Positions 32,261 to 47,176 are shown, numbered from the stretch's first letter. The stretch: 64,000 bases of DNA from Alitta virens (GCA_932294295.1 OW028576.1:43192247-43256246); one strand, 5' to 3'. A program made the numbers and translations. The notes: generated from the sequence alone by a model not told the origin.

Positions 32261-34121
32261 GGCTTCACCTATTACCATAGGTGAAGACTTTTGTTTTTGT
32301 ATTAGTTATTATTCCCGGAAAAATTTCTTCGTAGCATCGCAAAAAAATTCATGGCAGGAGCCTTCTATGACCTTGTTACATTGACCCAGTTTTAGTGACC
32401 TTGACCTATTTTTCAAGGTCACAGAGCCACTTGAATTTGACATTTGCAAAATTTCAAATTCAAATAATTCAAGTAATGATGATGCTATGGTCAAATGCTT
32501 TCATATCTTAGGTTATACATTATTTCTCAAGACGTCTGACCCACTTTTTTAAAAGTAGGTCAAGTTTTAGGTCAACCGATTCTCAACTTTAGTGTTTAAT
32601 TTGTTTCTACGGTTTTGAGAAAACCAGGAGACATAGAGCTACAGTTTTGGCACTAAAAGTTGTGTAATAGGTATATCCAGGTCTGAAAGGAATATTTTGG
32701 CAATTGTCAGACTGGCTTTTCTATTATGGAATTTTAAATATTATAAAATCACCAAAAATGGGTGACATGTGGTATTTCACCATGAAATATTGGTTTTAGG
32801 TTATAACATGCTATAGTAAACTACCCCAAACATATACCCAAAACCCCTATATCAACTGTCAAATTTGACCTTGGAGGTCATTTTCAAGGTCATTTGGACC
32901 GTTGAAGTAGAAAAAACAGCATATTTTCAAAAAATCACAAAAATATCCTAGAACTAACCTTTTGGCCTGAATATTTTCTCTCTACAGGGCATTAACCTGC
33001 CCTTTATGGATATTTAATCGATTATACCACAGCATGATTTGTCAATTTTTGAGAAAATGGTAAATAAAGAAAACCGATTCACAGATACAAAAACAACTAA
33101 AATGTCAAATTTCAAGGGGAAATATTCTTTCTAGCCAAATGCCAAGCATTGGTGACCCCCCACAATTCACATATGAGCTTTCAGAATCTGTTGTCAATTT
33201 TGACCTATGAAGTATTTGTCAAGGTCAAAATTAAGGTCAAACATTTTCTGAAAATTGATATTTTGAATTACAAATTTTTTTAAGATAGTAGAAATGTTTT
33301 GATTTGACTCATCTTTCAGGAAGATATTGCCCTAGTATCCAACAAGCATCCTGAGCAAAATTATGTCTCAAGGTTAACCGGTCAAGGTCACAGAAAATAA
33401 TTAGTATCGCTACTTTGGTCTTTTTACCTTTCTGACCGAAACTAGTATCCGAACTTCAATTGGCTTTTACTCCGGTTCTAATTGAGCTACAGCACAAACA
33501 AAGAGATATTTAGAAAGCTCATTTTACCCTCTTTTAAATGACATGTAGAGCGACACTGTAGACCGATCGGTTAAAAAGATCGCCCGACCCTGAAATTTTC
33601 GAGTCAATAAAAATGCCAAAAAAATTAGCTGAAAATTTGCGTTATAATTTTTTTCCCCAAGAAAAAATGCTTGCATTTTGACTTTAAACTATGTGAGGCT
33701 TAACCCATTTGTAATGGAAAATTCTTGCAAAATGTTAGGTCAAAAGGTCAAACGGTCAAGGTCACAGACCTTGAAAAGTAGTTTAAAAACAAAATTCTGT
33801 AACTCCAGTCCTAATCAACCTTTTTTAATGGGGAAAACTTTTTTGGAAAGCACATTCCATGTCCTTTCATTTGTATATAGCATGATATTGTGAAATTTAT
33901 GGTTAAAGCATCATTCAACCATGAATTATAGGTGTATACCATTTTTTCTTATACTGATTGATGCTGTTAAAATGACATAAAATGGTATTTAGTCAAGGGG
34001 AAAATAGTCCTTATTTCTTTGACTTAATTTCTCCTTAACAAGTTATACTTTTTGCAATCAGGATGCACAGTCTTGCTTGCAGGTGAAGCCTCGAAACTGT
34101 TCAGCAGTTTCAGTTTTCTAG
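32261..34121 (+). mobile_element. G-family element 1
   Basis: Left stem CTTCACCTAT / ATAGGTGAAG with loop TACC, then TTTTGTTTTTGTATTAGTTA, body from CCCGGAAAAATTTCTTC, right AGGTGAAGCC, terminal hairpin GAAACTG / CAGTTTC (loop TTCAG) and TTTTCTAG end. The AGGTCA hairpin core of F is shared (near 32398), the DR1 is not. Confidence 0.7.
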
Positions 34122-34134
34122 TTATTATTATTAT

Positions 34135-35965
34135 TCTTATTTACAGGCAAAATTTTAGAGTTGGGGGACCAAACTTTACCACAAGGTACCCTAGGATGAC
34201 CTTATTACTTTGACCTAGTTTGAGTGACCTTGACCTATTTTTCAAGGTCACAGGTCACCTTTAGTACAAAATTTTAAGAACTTAAAATTGGCATATCCTC
34301 TAAACCAGTGCAGTTAAATACTAATGGTCTTGGATCTTGTGATTAAATATGTTTTAAAGTGTTTTGACATTACATAATTGTGAATCACTCATGCGGAACA
34401 TACCGCAATGCAACATGGAGCAGTTTTCAGTGTAGATTCGACTTGGCCAAAACCGGAAGTTGTAAGAAGCCAATGATAGTGCCTAAAGTTGCCCCTCACT
34501 TGGGGCCAGTGCTGATAGAACCGTTTAAGTTGATATCTTTAACGGTTTTTGAAATATTGAGTTTTTCACATTTTTGAATTATGAAAAATAGGTACCCATG
34601 CTCATTTCACCATGAAATATTGGTTTTAGGTTATAACATGCTATAGTAAACTACCCCAAACATGTACCCAAAACCCCCAAATCAAGTGTCAAATTTGACC
34701 TTGAAGGTCATTTTCAAGGTTATTTTGACCTTCGAAATGTGAAAAACAAGCAATTTTCACACCGCCACAAAAATACCTTAGAATTAAGTGTTTGAGCTGA
34801 AAGTTTTTGTGTTGGAAGATATTGACCAGTACTATACGGATATGTATTCGCTTTTGACAGAAATTAATATGTTGATTTTTAAAAAATTCATAAACTTGGA
34901 CAACTGTTTTTTGAGTAAAAAAAATAGTGAAAATGGTCATTTTCACTGAGAAATATTCACTTTAGCCAAATGCCAAGCATGGGTGACCCCCTACAATTCA
35001 CATATGGGCTTTCAGAATCTGCTGTCAATTTTGACATTTGACCTAAATGTCAAGGTCAAATTTAAGGTCAAACAATCTATGAAAGTTGATATTTTGAATT
35101 CTTGATTTTTTTTAAGGTAGTAGAAATGTTTGGATTTGGCTGATCTTTGGATATGATGTTGCCCTAATACCCTGCAAACAATCTGAGCAACATGAGTTCT
35201 CCAGGTCAAACGGTCAAGGTCACAGATCAGAATTAGTGTCACTACTTTGGCATGATCATCTGGCTGGGGTGAACCAGTGTCCGCACTTCCATCGGCTCTA
35301 GCTCCGGTTCTAATTGAGCTACAGAACTGGCATAGAGATATTTGGAAAGCTCATTTCCTCCTCTTTAAAATGAGATGTAGTATGTGATTGTAGCCCGTTC
35401 GGTTAAAAAGATCGCCCGACCCTGAAAATTTCAAGATCGAAAAAATCCTAAAAAATTTAGCTGAAAGTTTAAGTTTGGATTTTTTTTCCCTAGACAGAAT
35501 GCTTGGATTGAACCGAAACTCATAGGAGTGTCAACCCATCAGTGTAACAAAATTCATGCAAAAATTTGGGTCAAAAGGTCAAACGCTCAAGGTCACAGAC
35601 CTTGAAATGTACTTTTAACAAAAAAATTCATAACTCCAGTCCTAATTAACCTTTTTTAACTTGGAAAACATTTTTTGATAGTCCATTCCAAGCCCTTTTA
35701 CTAGGTCATGGCATGATATTGTGAACCTTATGGTTGAGGCATAAATTGACCGAGAATTATATGTGTATGACATGATATAAGTTTTCTTATGCTGATTCAT
35801 AGTTGGCATCTCGACCTGCCTAATTAAGTTGTGGAATTGAGATAAAGATAACCTTAAAGCTTAAACTTGATGTTTCGGAATATGCTGTCAATTTTCTATG
35901 ACCTACAATATAACTCTGGCAATAGGTGAAGCCTCGTTGCTGGTCCACCAGTAACAGAAATCTAG
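34135..35965 (+). mobile_element. F-family element body 3
   Basis: Follows G element 1 after (TTA)n. Differs from bodies 1 and 2 in a block near 34478-34545 (CTGATAGAACCGTTTAAGTT instead of CAGTGTGAAAGATGAAGATG), a version shared by all later F bodies. Confidence 0.7.
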
Positions 35966-35980
35966 TTATTATTATTATTA

Positions 35981-37841
35981 GGCTTCACCTATTACCATAG
36001 GTGAAGACTTTTGTTTTTGTATTAGTTATTATTCCCGGAAAAATTTCTTCGTAGCATCGCAAAAAAATTCATGGCAGGAGCCTTCTATGACCTTGTTACA
36101 TTGACCCAGTTTTAGTGACCTTGACCTATTTTTCAAGGTCACAGAGCCACTTGAATTTGACATTTGCAAAATTTCAAATTCAAATAATTCAAGTAATGAT
36201 GATGCTATGGTCAAATGCTTTCATATCTTAGGTTATACATTATTTCTCAAGACGTCTGACCCACTTTTTTAAAAGTAGGTCAAGTTTTAGGTCAACCGAT
36301 TCTCAACTTTAGTGTTTAATTTGTTTCTACGGTTTTGAGAAAACCAGGAGACGTAGAGCTACAGTTTTGGCACTAAAAGTTGTGTAATAGGTATATCCAG
36401 GTCTGAAAGGAATATTTTGGCAATTGTCAGACTGGCTTTTCTATTATGGAATTTTAAATATTATAAAATCACCAAAAATGGGTGACATGTGGTATTTCAC
36501 CATGAAATATTGGTTTTAGGTTATAACATGCTATAGTAAACTACCCCAAACATATACCCAAAACCCCTATATCAACTGTCAAATTTGACCTTGGAGGTCA
36601 TTTTCAAGGTCATTTGGACCGTTGAAGTAGAAAAAACAGCATATTTTCAAAAAATCACAAAAATATCCTAGAACTAACCTTTTGGCCTGAATATTTTCTC
36701 TCTACAGGGCATTAACCTGCCCTTTATGGATATTTAATCGATTATACCACAGCATGATTTGTCAATTTTTGAGAAAATGGTAAATAAAGAAAACCGATTC
36801 ACAGATACAAAAACAACTAAAATGTCAAATTTCAAGGGGAAATATTCTTTCTAGCCAAATGCCAAGCATTGGTGACCCCCCACAATTCACATATGAGCTT
36901 TCAGAATCTGTTGTCAATTTTGACCTATGAAGTATTTGTCAAGGTCAAAATTAAGGTCAAACATTTTCTGAAAATTGATATTTTGAATTACAAATTTTTT
37001 TAAGATAGTAGAAATGTTTTGATTTGACTCATCTTTCAGGAAGATATTGCCCTAGTATCCAACAAGCATCCTGAGCAAAATTATGTCTCAAGGTTAACCG
37101 GTCAAGGTCACAGAAAATAATTAGTATCGCTACTTTGGTCTTTTTACCTTTCTGACCGAAACTAGTATCCGAACTTCAATTGGCTTTTACTCCGGTTCTA
37201 ATTGAGCTACAGCACAAACAAAGAGATATTTAGAAAGCTCATTTTACCCTCTTTTAAATGACATGTAGAGCGACACTGTAGACCGATCGGTTAAAAAGAT
37301 CGCCCGACCCTGAAATTTTCGAGTCAATAAAAATGCCAAAAAAATTAGCTGAAAATTTGCGTTATAATTTTTTTCCCCAAGAAAAAATGCTTGCATTTTG
37401 ACTTTAAACTATGTGAGGCTTAACCCATTTGTAATGGAAAATTCTTGCAAAATGTTAGGTCAAAAGGTCAAACGGTCAAGGTCACAGACCTTGAAAAGTA
37501 GTTTAAAAACAAAATTCTGTAACTCCAGTCCTAATCAACCTTTTTTAATGGGGAAAACTTTTTTGGAAAGCACATTCCATGTCCTTTCATTTGTATATAG
37601 CATGATATTGTGAAATTTATGGTTAAAGCATCATTCAACCATGAATTATAGGTGTATACCATTTTTTCTTATACTGATTGATGCTGTTAAAATGACATAA
37701 AATGGTATTTAGTCAAGGGGAAAATAGTCCTTATTTCTTTGACTTAATTTCTCCTTAACAAGTTATACTTTTTGCAATCAGGATGCACAGTCTTGCTTGC
37801 AGGTGAAGCCTCGAAACTGTTCAGCAGTTTCAGTTTTCTAG
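35981..37841 (+). mobile_element. G-family element 2
   Basis: Almost identical to the element at 32261 (one visible difference, A/G near 36353). Together with its following F body it repeats the preceding G-F pair with a 3720-bp offset, so the pair was duplicated as a unit. Confidence 0.7.
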
Positions 37842-37857
37842 TTATTATTATTATTAT

Positions 37858-39688
37858 TCTTATTTACGGGCAAAATTTTAGAGTTGGAGGACCAAACTTT
37901 ACCACAAGGTACCCTAGGATGACCTTTTTACTTTGACCTAGTTTGAGTGACCTTGACCTATTTTTCAAGGTCACAGGTCACCTTTAGTACAAAATTTTAA
38001 GAACTTAAAATTGGCATATCCTCTAAACCAGTGCAGTTAAATACTAATGGTCTTGGATCTTGTGATTAAATATGTTTTAAAGTGTTTTGACATTACATAA
38101 TTGTGAATCACTCATGCGGAACATACCGCAATGCAACATGGAGCAGTTTTCAGTGTAGATTCGACTTGGCCAAAACCGGAAGTTGTAAGAAGCCAATGAT
38201 AGTGCCTAAAGTTGCCCCTCACTTGGGGCCAGTGCTGATAGAACCGTTTAAGTTGATATCTTTAACGGTTTTTGAAATATTGAGTTTTTCACATTTTTGA
38301 ATTATGAAAAATAGGTACCCATGCTCATTTCACCATGAAATATTGATTTTAGCTTATAACATGCTATAGTAAACTACCCCAAACATGTACCCAAAACCCC
38401 CAAATCAAGTGTCAAATTTGACCTTGAAGGTCATTTTCAAGGTTATTTTGACCTTCGAAATGTGAAAAACAAGCAATTTTCACACCGCCACAAAAATACC
38501 TTAGAATTAAATGTTTGAGCTGAAAGTTTTTGTGTTGGAAGATATTGACCAGTACTATACGGATATGTATTCGCTTTTGACAGAAATTAATATGTTGATT
38601 TTTAAAAAATTCATAAACTTGGACAACTGTTTTTTGAGTAAAAAAAATAGTGAAAATGGTCATTTTCACTGAGAAATATTCACTTTAGCCAAATGCCAAG
38701 CATGGGTGACCCCCTACAATTCACATATGGGCTTTCAGAATCTGCTGTCAATTTTGACATTTGACCTAAATGTCAAGGTCAAATTTAAGGTCAAACAATC
38801 TATGAAAGTTGATATTTTGAATTCTTGATTTTTTTTAAGGTAGTAGAAATGTTTGGATTTGGCTGATCTTTGGATATGATGTTGCCCTAATACCCTGCAA
38901 ACAATCTGAGCAACATGAGTTCTCCAGGTCAAACGGTCAAGGTCACAGATCAGAATTAGTGTCACTACTTTGGCATGATCATCTGGCTGGGCGGAACCAG
39001 TGTCCGCACTTCCATCGGCTCTAGCTCCGGTTCTAATTGAGCTACAGAACTGGCATAGAGATATTTGGAAAGCTCATTTCCTCCTCTTTAAAATGAGATG
39101 TAGTATGTGATTGTAGCCCGTTCGGTTAAAAAGATCGCCCGACCCTGAAAATTTCAAGATCGAAAAAATCCTAAAAAATTTAGCTGAAAGTTTAAGTTTG
39201 GATTTTTTTTCCCTAGACAGAATGCTTGGATTGAACCGAAACTCATAGGAGTGTCAACCCATCAGTGTAACAAAATTCATGCAAAAATTTGGGTCAAAAG
39301 GTCAAACGCTCAAGGTCACAGACCTTGAAATGTACTTTTAACAAAAAAATTCATAACTCCAGTCCTAATTAACCTTTTTTAACTTGGAAAACATTTTTTG
39401 ATAGTCCATTCCAAGCCCTTTTACTAGGTCATGGCATGATATTGTGAACCTTATGGTTGAGGCATAAATTGACCGAGAATTATATGTGTATGACATGATA
39501 TAAGTTTTCTTATGCTGATTCATAGTTGGCATCTCGACCTGCCTAATTAAGTTGTGGAATTGAGATAAAGATAACCTTAAAGCTTAAACTTGATGTTTCG
39601 GAATATGCTGTCAATTTTCTATGACCTACAATATAACTCTGGCAATAGGTGAAGCCTCGTTGCTGGTCCACCAGTAACAGAAATCTAG
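37858..39688 (+). mobile_element. F-family element body 4
   Basis: Starts TCTTATTTACGGGC and ends ATCTAG. Second half of the duplicated G-F pair. Confidence 0.7.
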
Positions 39689-39705
39689 TTATTATTATTC
39701 TTATT

Positions 39706-41535
39706 ATTATTTACAGGCAAAATTTTAGAGTTGGAGGACCAAACTTTACCACAAGGTACCCTAGGATGACCTTATTACTTTGACCTAGTTTGAGTGACCT
39801 TGACCTATTTTTCAAGGTCACAGGTCACCTTGAGTACAAAATTTTAAGAACTTAAAATTGGCATATCCTCTAAACCAGTGCAGTTAAATACTAATGGTCT
39901 TGGATCTTGTGATTAAATATGTTTTAAAGTGTTTTGACATTACATAATTGTGAATCACTCATGCGGAACATACCGCAATGCAACATGGAGCAGTTTTCAG
40001 TGTAGATTCGACTTGGCCAAAACCGGAAGTTGTAAGAAGCCAATGATAGTGCCTAAAGTTGCCCCTCACTTGGGGCCAGTGCTGATAGAACCGTTTAAGT
40101 TGATATCTTTAACGGTTTTTGAAATATTGAGTTTTTCACATTTTTGAATTATGAAAAATAGGTACCCATGCTCATTTCACCATGAAATATTGGTTTTAGG
40201 TTATAACATGCTATAGTAAACTACCCCAAACATGTACCCAAAACCCCCAAATCAAGTGTCAAATTTGACCTTGAAGGTCATTTTCAAGGTTATTTTGACC
40301 TTCGAAATGTGAAAAACAAGCAATTTTCACACCGCCACAAAAATACCTTAGAATTAAGTGTTTGAGCTGAAAGTTTTTGTGTTGGACGATATTGACCAGT
40401 ACTATACGGATATGTATTCGCTTTTGACAGAAATTAATATGTTGATTTTTAAAAAATTCATAAACTTGGACAACTGTTTTTTGAGTAAAAAAAATAGTGA
40501 AAATGGTCATTTTCACTGAGAAATATTCACTTTAGCCAAATGCCAAGCATGGGTGACCCCCTACAATTCACATATGGGCTTTCAGAATCTGCTGTCAATT
40601 TTGACATTTGACCTAAATGTCAAGGTCAAATTTAAGGTCAAACAATCTATGAAAGTTGATATTTTGAATTCTTGATTTTTTTTAAGGTAGTAGAAATGTT
40701 TGGATTTGGCTGATCTTTGGATATGATGTTGCCCTAATACCCTGCAAACAATCTGAGCAACATGAGTTCTCCAGGTCAAACGGTCAAGGTCACAGATCAG
40801 AATTAGTGTCACTACTTTGGCATGATCATCTGGCTGGGCGTAACCAGTGTCCGCACTTCCATCGGCTCTAGCTCCGGTTCTAATTGAGCTACAGAACTGG
40901 CATAGAGATATTTGGAAAGCTCATTTCCTCCTCTTTAAAATGAGATGTAGTATGTGATTGTAGCCCGTTCGGTTAAAAAGATCGCCCGACCCTGAAAATT
41001 TCAAGATCGAAAAAATCCTAAAAAATTTAGCTGAAAGTTTAAGTTTGGATTTTTTTTCCCTAGACAGAATGCTTGGATTGAACCGAAACTCATAGGAGTG
41101 TCAACCCATCAGTGTAACAAAATTCATGCAAAAATTTGGGTCAAAAGGTCAAACGCTCAAGGTCACAGACCTTGAAATGTACTTTTAACAAAAAAATTCA
41201 TAACTCCAGTCCTAATTAACCTTTTTTAACTTGGAAAACATTTTTTGATAGTCCATTCCAAGCCCTTTTACTAGGTCATGGCATGATATTGTGAACCTTA
41301 TGGTTGAGGCATAAATTGACCGAGAATTATATGTGTATGACATGATATAAGTTTTCTTATGCTGATTCATAGTTGGCATCTCGACCTGCCTAATTAAGTT
41401 GTGGAATTGAGATGAAGATAACCTTAAAGCTTAAACTTGATGTTTCGGAATATGCTGTCAATTTTCTATGACCTACAATATAACTCTGGCAATAGGTGAA
41501 GCCTCGTTGCTGGTCCACCAGTAACAGAAATCTAG
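39706..41535 (+). mobile_element. F-family element body 5
   Basis: Directly tandem to body 4, joined by (TTA)n only, with no left hairpin. Period to the next body about 1.85 kb. Confidence 0.7.
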
Positions 41536-41557
41536 TTATTATTATTATTATTATTAT

Positions 41558-43387
41558 TCTTATTTACAGGCAAAATTTTAGAGTTGGGGGACCAAACTTT
41601 ACCACAAGGTACCCTAGGATGACCTTATTACTTTGACCTAGTTTGAGTGACCTTGACCTATTTTTCAAGGTCACAGGTCACCTTTAGTACAAAATTTTAA
41701 GAACTTAAAATTGGCATATCCTCTAAACCAGTGCAGTTAAATACTAATGGTCTTGGATCTTGTGATTAAATGTGTTTTAAAGTGTTTTGACATTACATAA
41801 TTGTGAATCACTCATGCGGAACATACCGCAATGCAACATGGAGCAGTTTTCAGTGTAGATTCGACTTGGCCAAAACCGGAAGTTGTAAGAAGCCAATGAT
41901 AGTGCCTAAAGTTGCCCCTCACTTGGGGCCAGTGCTGATAGAACCGTTTAAGTTGATATCTTTAACGGTTTTTGAAATATTGAGTTTTTCACATTTTTGA
42001 ATTATGAAAAATAGGTACCCATGCTCATTTCACCATGAAATATTGGTTTTAGGTTATAACATGCTATAGTAAACTACCCCAAACATGTACCCAAAACCCC
42101 CAAATCAAGTGTCAAATTTGACCTTGAAGGTCATTTTCAAGGTTATTTTGACCTTCGAAATGTGAAAAACAAGCAATTTTCACACCGCCACAAAAATACC
42201 TTAGAATTAAGTGTTTGAGCTGAAAGTTTTTGTGTTGGAAGATATTGACCAGTACTATACGGATATGTATTCGCTTTTGACAGAAATTAATATGTTGATT
42301 TTTAAAAAATTCATAAACTCGGACAACTGTTTTTGAGTAAAAAAAATAGTGAAAATGGTCATTTTCACTGAGAAATATTCACTTTAGCCAAATGCCAAGC
42401 ATGGGTGACCCCCTACAATTCACATATGGGCTTTCAGAATCTGCTGTCAATTTTGACATTTGACCTAAATGTCAAGGTCAAATTTAAGGTCAAACAATCT
42501 ATGAAAGTTGATATTTTGAATTCTTGATTTTTTTTAAGGTAGTAGAAATGTTTGGATTTGGCTGATCTTTGGATATGATGTTGCCCTAATACCCTGCAAA
42601 CAATCTGAGCAACATGAGTTCTCCAGGTCAAACGGTCAAGGTCACAGATCAGAATTAGTGTCACTACTTTGGCATGATCATCTGGCTGGGCGGAACCAGT
42701 GTCCGCACTTCCATCGGCTCTAGCTCCGGTTCTAATTGAGCTACAGAACTGGCATAGAGATATTTGGAAAGCTCATTTCCTCCTCTTTAAAATGAGATGT
42801 AGTATGTGACTGTAGCCCGGTCGGTTAAAAAGATCGCCCGACCCTGAAAATTTCAAGATCGAAAAAATCCTAAAAAATTTAGCTGAAAGTTTAAGTTTGG
42901 ATTTTTTTTCCCTAGACAGAATGCTTGGATTGGACCGAAACTCATAGGAGTGTCAACCCATCAGTGTAACAAAATTCATGCAAATATTTGGGTCAAAAGG
43001 TCAAACGCTCAAGGTCACAGACCTTGAAATGTACTTTTAACAAAAAAATTCATAACTCCAGTCCTAATTAACCTTTTTTAACTTGGAAAACATTTTTTGA
43101 TAGTCCATTCCAAGCCCTTTTACTAGGTCATGGCATGATATTGTGAACCTTATGGTTGAGGCATAAATTGACCGAGAATTATATGTGTATGACATGATAT
43201 AAGTTTTCTTATGCTGATTCATAGTTGGCATCTCGACCTGCCTAATTAAGTTGTGGAATTGAGATGAAGATAACCTTAAAGCTTAAACTTGATGTTTCGG
43301 AATATGCTGTCAATTTTCTATGACCTACAATATAACTCTGGCAATAGGTGAAGCCTCGTTGCTGGTCCACCAGTAACAGAAATCTAG
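41558..43387 (+). mobile_element. F-family element body 6
   Basis: Tandem to body 5. A one-base T loss near 42330 destroys an open frame kept by the other copies, which supports a noncoding body. Ends CTAG and joins TTAGGCTTCACC without spacer. Confidence 0.7.
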
Positions 43388-43390
43388 TTA

Positions 43391-43491
43391 GGCTTCACCT
43401 AATACCTTAGGTGAAGACTATTGTTTTTGGTATTATTATTATTATAAACTTTCCGAAGGAAAGTTTATCTTATTATTGTACGTCTTATTTT

Positions 43492-43534
<43 letters not shown>

Positions 43535-43552
43535 TATTCTTTATTATTATTA
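43391..43552 (+). repeat. F hairpin plus P hairpin and poly-T
   Basis: An F left end (43391-43436) is followed by a P left stem at about 43444 and a T run of about 40 at 43493-43531. Confidence 0.85.
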
Positions 43553-45323
43553 TTATTCTTCTGAAGAAGTAAAGGCTTATTACTCAGAAACTAATAAAGG
43601 CAGGACTTTAACCCTTCAAAGTCACATAGACGGCTAGAGCGCACTTTGAACAGCACAAATTTCATGACCAAATTTCGTGAAACTTCTGCGTAATTTACAA
43701 AAGAAAAAACAAATTTAAGAGCACGGTTTTAGGAAACTGGGCTGAGATAATTCCATGGGAATTTTTCTCAAGATACCTTAGACAAATACGCAGTGCAGAA
43801 AGGAGTTTGAGCCAAATGGTGAGCCTGCTGACTGAACTATGAATTTTTGAAAAAAAGTATTTCGAAATTTTCTTGAATTTTTTTTTGAAAACCATAGAAG
43901 GAATAATGATATTGACTTGCAATTTCACACTTTTATAGTCCTACCCTAGGACAACTACCATGCCAAAAATGAGCCCATTTGGTAAAGTGGTCTAGGTGGT
44001 ACAGGGGTCCAAAGTTGCATTTTTTGACTGCTTATATCTCGGCTCCAAAGTGAGATACAGGAATCTCAAAAACATATTTAGAATCCTTGAAATGTTTCCT
44101 TTTTAGATTTGTCTAGCAATATGTTCTAGGTCTTTCCGTTTGGAAAAGCGTCAGACATTGAAAATTTTTTGTCACTTTTTGAAATTCAAAAAATGAAAAA
44201 ATACCAAAAACACTAGAAGAACTGCTTGGATTCTCACCATTTTTTTTACAGATATGTCCTCTAAGGAGTACTATGACAATGTAAAAGGGCAAGGGCTTTG
44301 ATCAAAAGGCTTAGGCCCTAGAATTTTTTTTCAGTACAAATTTCAATAATTTTTAACTTGAGTTCTTTTCAACCAAATTTCATGCAACTGGTGTCATTAT
44401 GTAGAGAAAAATCAGGACTTTACAAAGAATACCATGTCTATTCACCAACCTTTACCAGTTTCGAACTTGGAGCCAAAATTTTCTTTCCCATGTTATCCAA
44501 TGGGAAGACCTACCAACCCTGAACCGCTGAGTCAGCAATTTTTACAATGAATGTTAGGAAGTTTACGTGCATCGCCCCAAAAAAGCAGGAAGAAAGTCTT
44601 CAATTGCATTCATATTTTGCACATATATGTACTCTGGGTAGTGCTACATTACTGTAAAAGGGCAATTACCTTCATCAAACAGCTTAGGTCCTAGAATTTT
44701 TTTATCACTCATAAAGCCTGAATTGCTGACCTACCTACCTCCCAGTACCCTGGACCGCTGAGTCAGCAATTTTTACAATGAATGTTAGTAAATTTATGTT
44801 TCTCGCCCCAAAAAAGCAGGAAGAAAGTCTCCAATTTCATTCATATTTTGCACATATATGTCCTCTGGGTAGTACTTCATTACTGTAATAGGGCAATTAC
44901 CTTCATCAAACAGCTTAGGTCCTAAATTTTTTTTATCACTCTTAAAGCCTGAATTGCTTACTCAGACCAAAATGTTGTTGATAGATTGAACCAAAAAAAA
45001 TTCACAGGAGTGTATATACATGTGCTTCACAAATGTGAGTTATTTCAGAATTTTGGGTTACAGGGTCAAGGTCACAGAGTGTCCTATATATGCAATTTTC
45101 AGGCGTTTTGAACCTGGGTCCTATACAAGGTACAGCAACCAAAAAAATATTTTCTTAAACCTTTTTTCATTATCTTTCTATTCCTGTATAGCTTAAGAGG
45201 TTAGGGCAACTATTTTCGAGGTTTTCAGGTACTTTATTAATTGCAGAAATTCATGGTACTGGACAAAAAAGATAAAAGGAAAGGAAAGTTTATCGTAATT
45301 GTCAGGGACAATTGCAAGTCTAG
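43553..45323 (+). mobile_element. P-family element body 3
   Basis: Starts ATTCTTCTGAAGAAGTAAAG and ends GTCTAG. Diverged from bodies 1 and 2 and shorter, with two CAGCAATTTTTACAATGAAT blocks (44534 and 44766). Confidence 0.7.
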
Positions 45324-45345
45324 TTATTATTATTATTATTATTAT

Positions 45346-47176
45346 TCTTATTTACAGGCAAAATTTTAGAGTTGGGGGACCAAACTTTACCACAAGGTAC
45401 CCTAGGATGACCTTATTACTTTGACCTAGTTTGAGTGACCTTGACCTATTTTTCAAGGTCACAGGTCACCTTGAGTACAAAATTTTAAGAACTTAAAATT
45501 GGCATATCCTCTAAACCAGTGCAGTTAAATACTAATGGTCTTGGATCTTGTGATTAAATATGTTTTAAAGTGTTTTGACATTACATAATTGTGAATCACT
45601 CATGCAGAACATACCACAATGCAACATGGTGCAGTTTTCAGTCTAGATTCGACTTGGCCAAAACCGGAAGTTGTAAGAAGCCAATGATAGTGCCTAAAGT
45701 TGCCCCTCACTTGGGGCCAGTGCTGATAGAACCGTTTAAGTTGATATCTTTAACGGTTTTTGAAATATTGAGTTTTTCACATTTTTGAATTATGAAAAAT
45801 AGGTACCCATGCTCATTTCACCATGAAATATTGATTTTAGCTTATAACATGCTATAGTAAACTACCCCAAACATGTACCCAAAACCCCCAAATCAAGTGT
45901 CAAATTTGACCTTGAAGGTCATTTTCAAGGTTATTTTGACCTTCGAAATGTGAAAAACAAGCAATTTTCACACCGCCACAAAAATACCTTAGAATTAAGT
46001 GTTTGAGCTGAAAGTTTTTGTGTTGGAAGATATTGACCAGTACTATACGGATATGTATTCGCTTTTGACAGAAATTAATATGTTGATTTTTAAAAAATTC
46101 ATAAACTCCGACAACTGTTTTTTGAGTAAAAAAAATAGTGAAAATGGTCATTTTCACTGAGAAATATTCACTTTAGCCAAATGCCAAGCATGGGTGACCC
46201 CCTACAATTCACATATGGGCTTTCAGAATCTGCTGTCAATTTTGACATTTGACCTAAATGTCAAGGTCAAATTTAAGGTCAAACAATCTATGAAAGTTGA
46301 TATTTTGAATTCTTGATTTTTTTTAAGGTAGTAGAAATGTTTGGATTTGGCTGATCTTTGGATATGATGTTGCCCTAATACCCTGCAAACAATCTGAGCA
46401 ACATGAGTTCTCCAGGTCAAACGGTCAAGGTCACAGATCAGAATTAGTGTCACTACTTTGGCATGATCATCTGGCTGGGCGGAACCAGTGTCCGCACTTC
46501 CATCGGCTCTAGCTCCGGTTCTAATTGAGCTACAGAACTGGCATAGAGATATTTGGAAAGCTCATTTCCTCCTCTTTAAAATGAGATGTAGTATGTGATT
46601 GTAGCCCGTTCGGTTAAAAAGATCGCCCGACCCTGAAAATTTCAAGATCGAAAAAATCCTAAAAAATTTAGCTGAAAGTTTAAGTTTGGATTTTTTTTCC
46701 CTAGACAGAATGCTTGGATTGAACCGAAACTCATAGGAGTGTCAACCCATCAGTGTAACAAAATTCATGCAAAAATTTGGGTCAAAAGGTCAAACGCTCA
46801 AGGTCACAGACCTTGAAATGTACTTTTAACAAAAAAATTCATAACTCCAGTCCTAATTAACCTTTTTTAACTTGGAAAACATTTTTTGATAGTCCATTCC
46901 AAGCCCTTTTACTAGGTCATGGCATGATATTGTGAACCTTATGGTTGAGGCATAAATTGACCGAGAATTATATGTGTATGACATGATATAAGTTTTCTTA
47001 TGCTGATTCATAGTTGGCATCTCGACCTGCCTAATTAAGTTGTGGAATTGAGATGAAGATAACCTTAAGGCTTAAACTTGATGTTTCGGAATATGCTGTC
47101 AATTTTCTATGACCTACAATATAACTCTGGCAATAGGTGAAGCCTCGTTGCTGGTCCACCAGTAACAGAAATCTAG
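45346..47176 (+). mobile_element. F-family element body 7
   Basis: Typical F body after (TTA)n. Small private changes near 45605-45645 (CATGCAGAAC, ATGGTGCAG). Confidence 0.7.
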
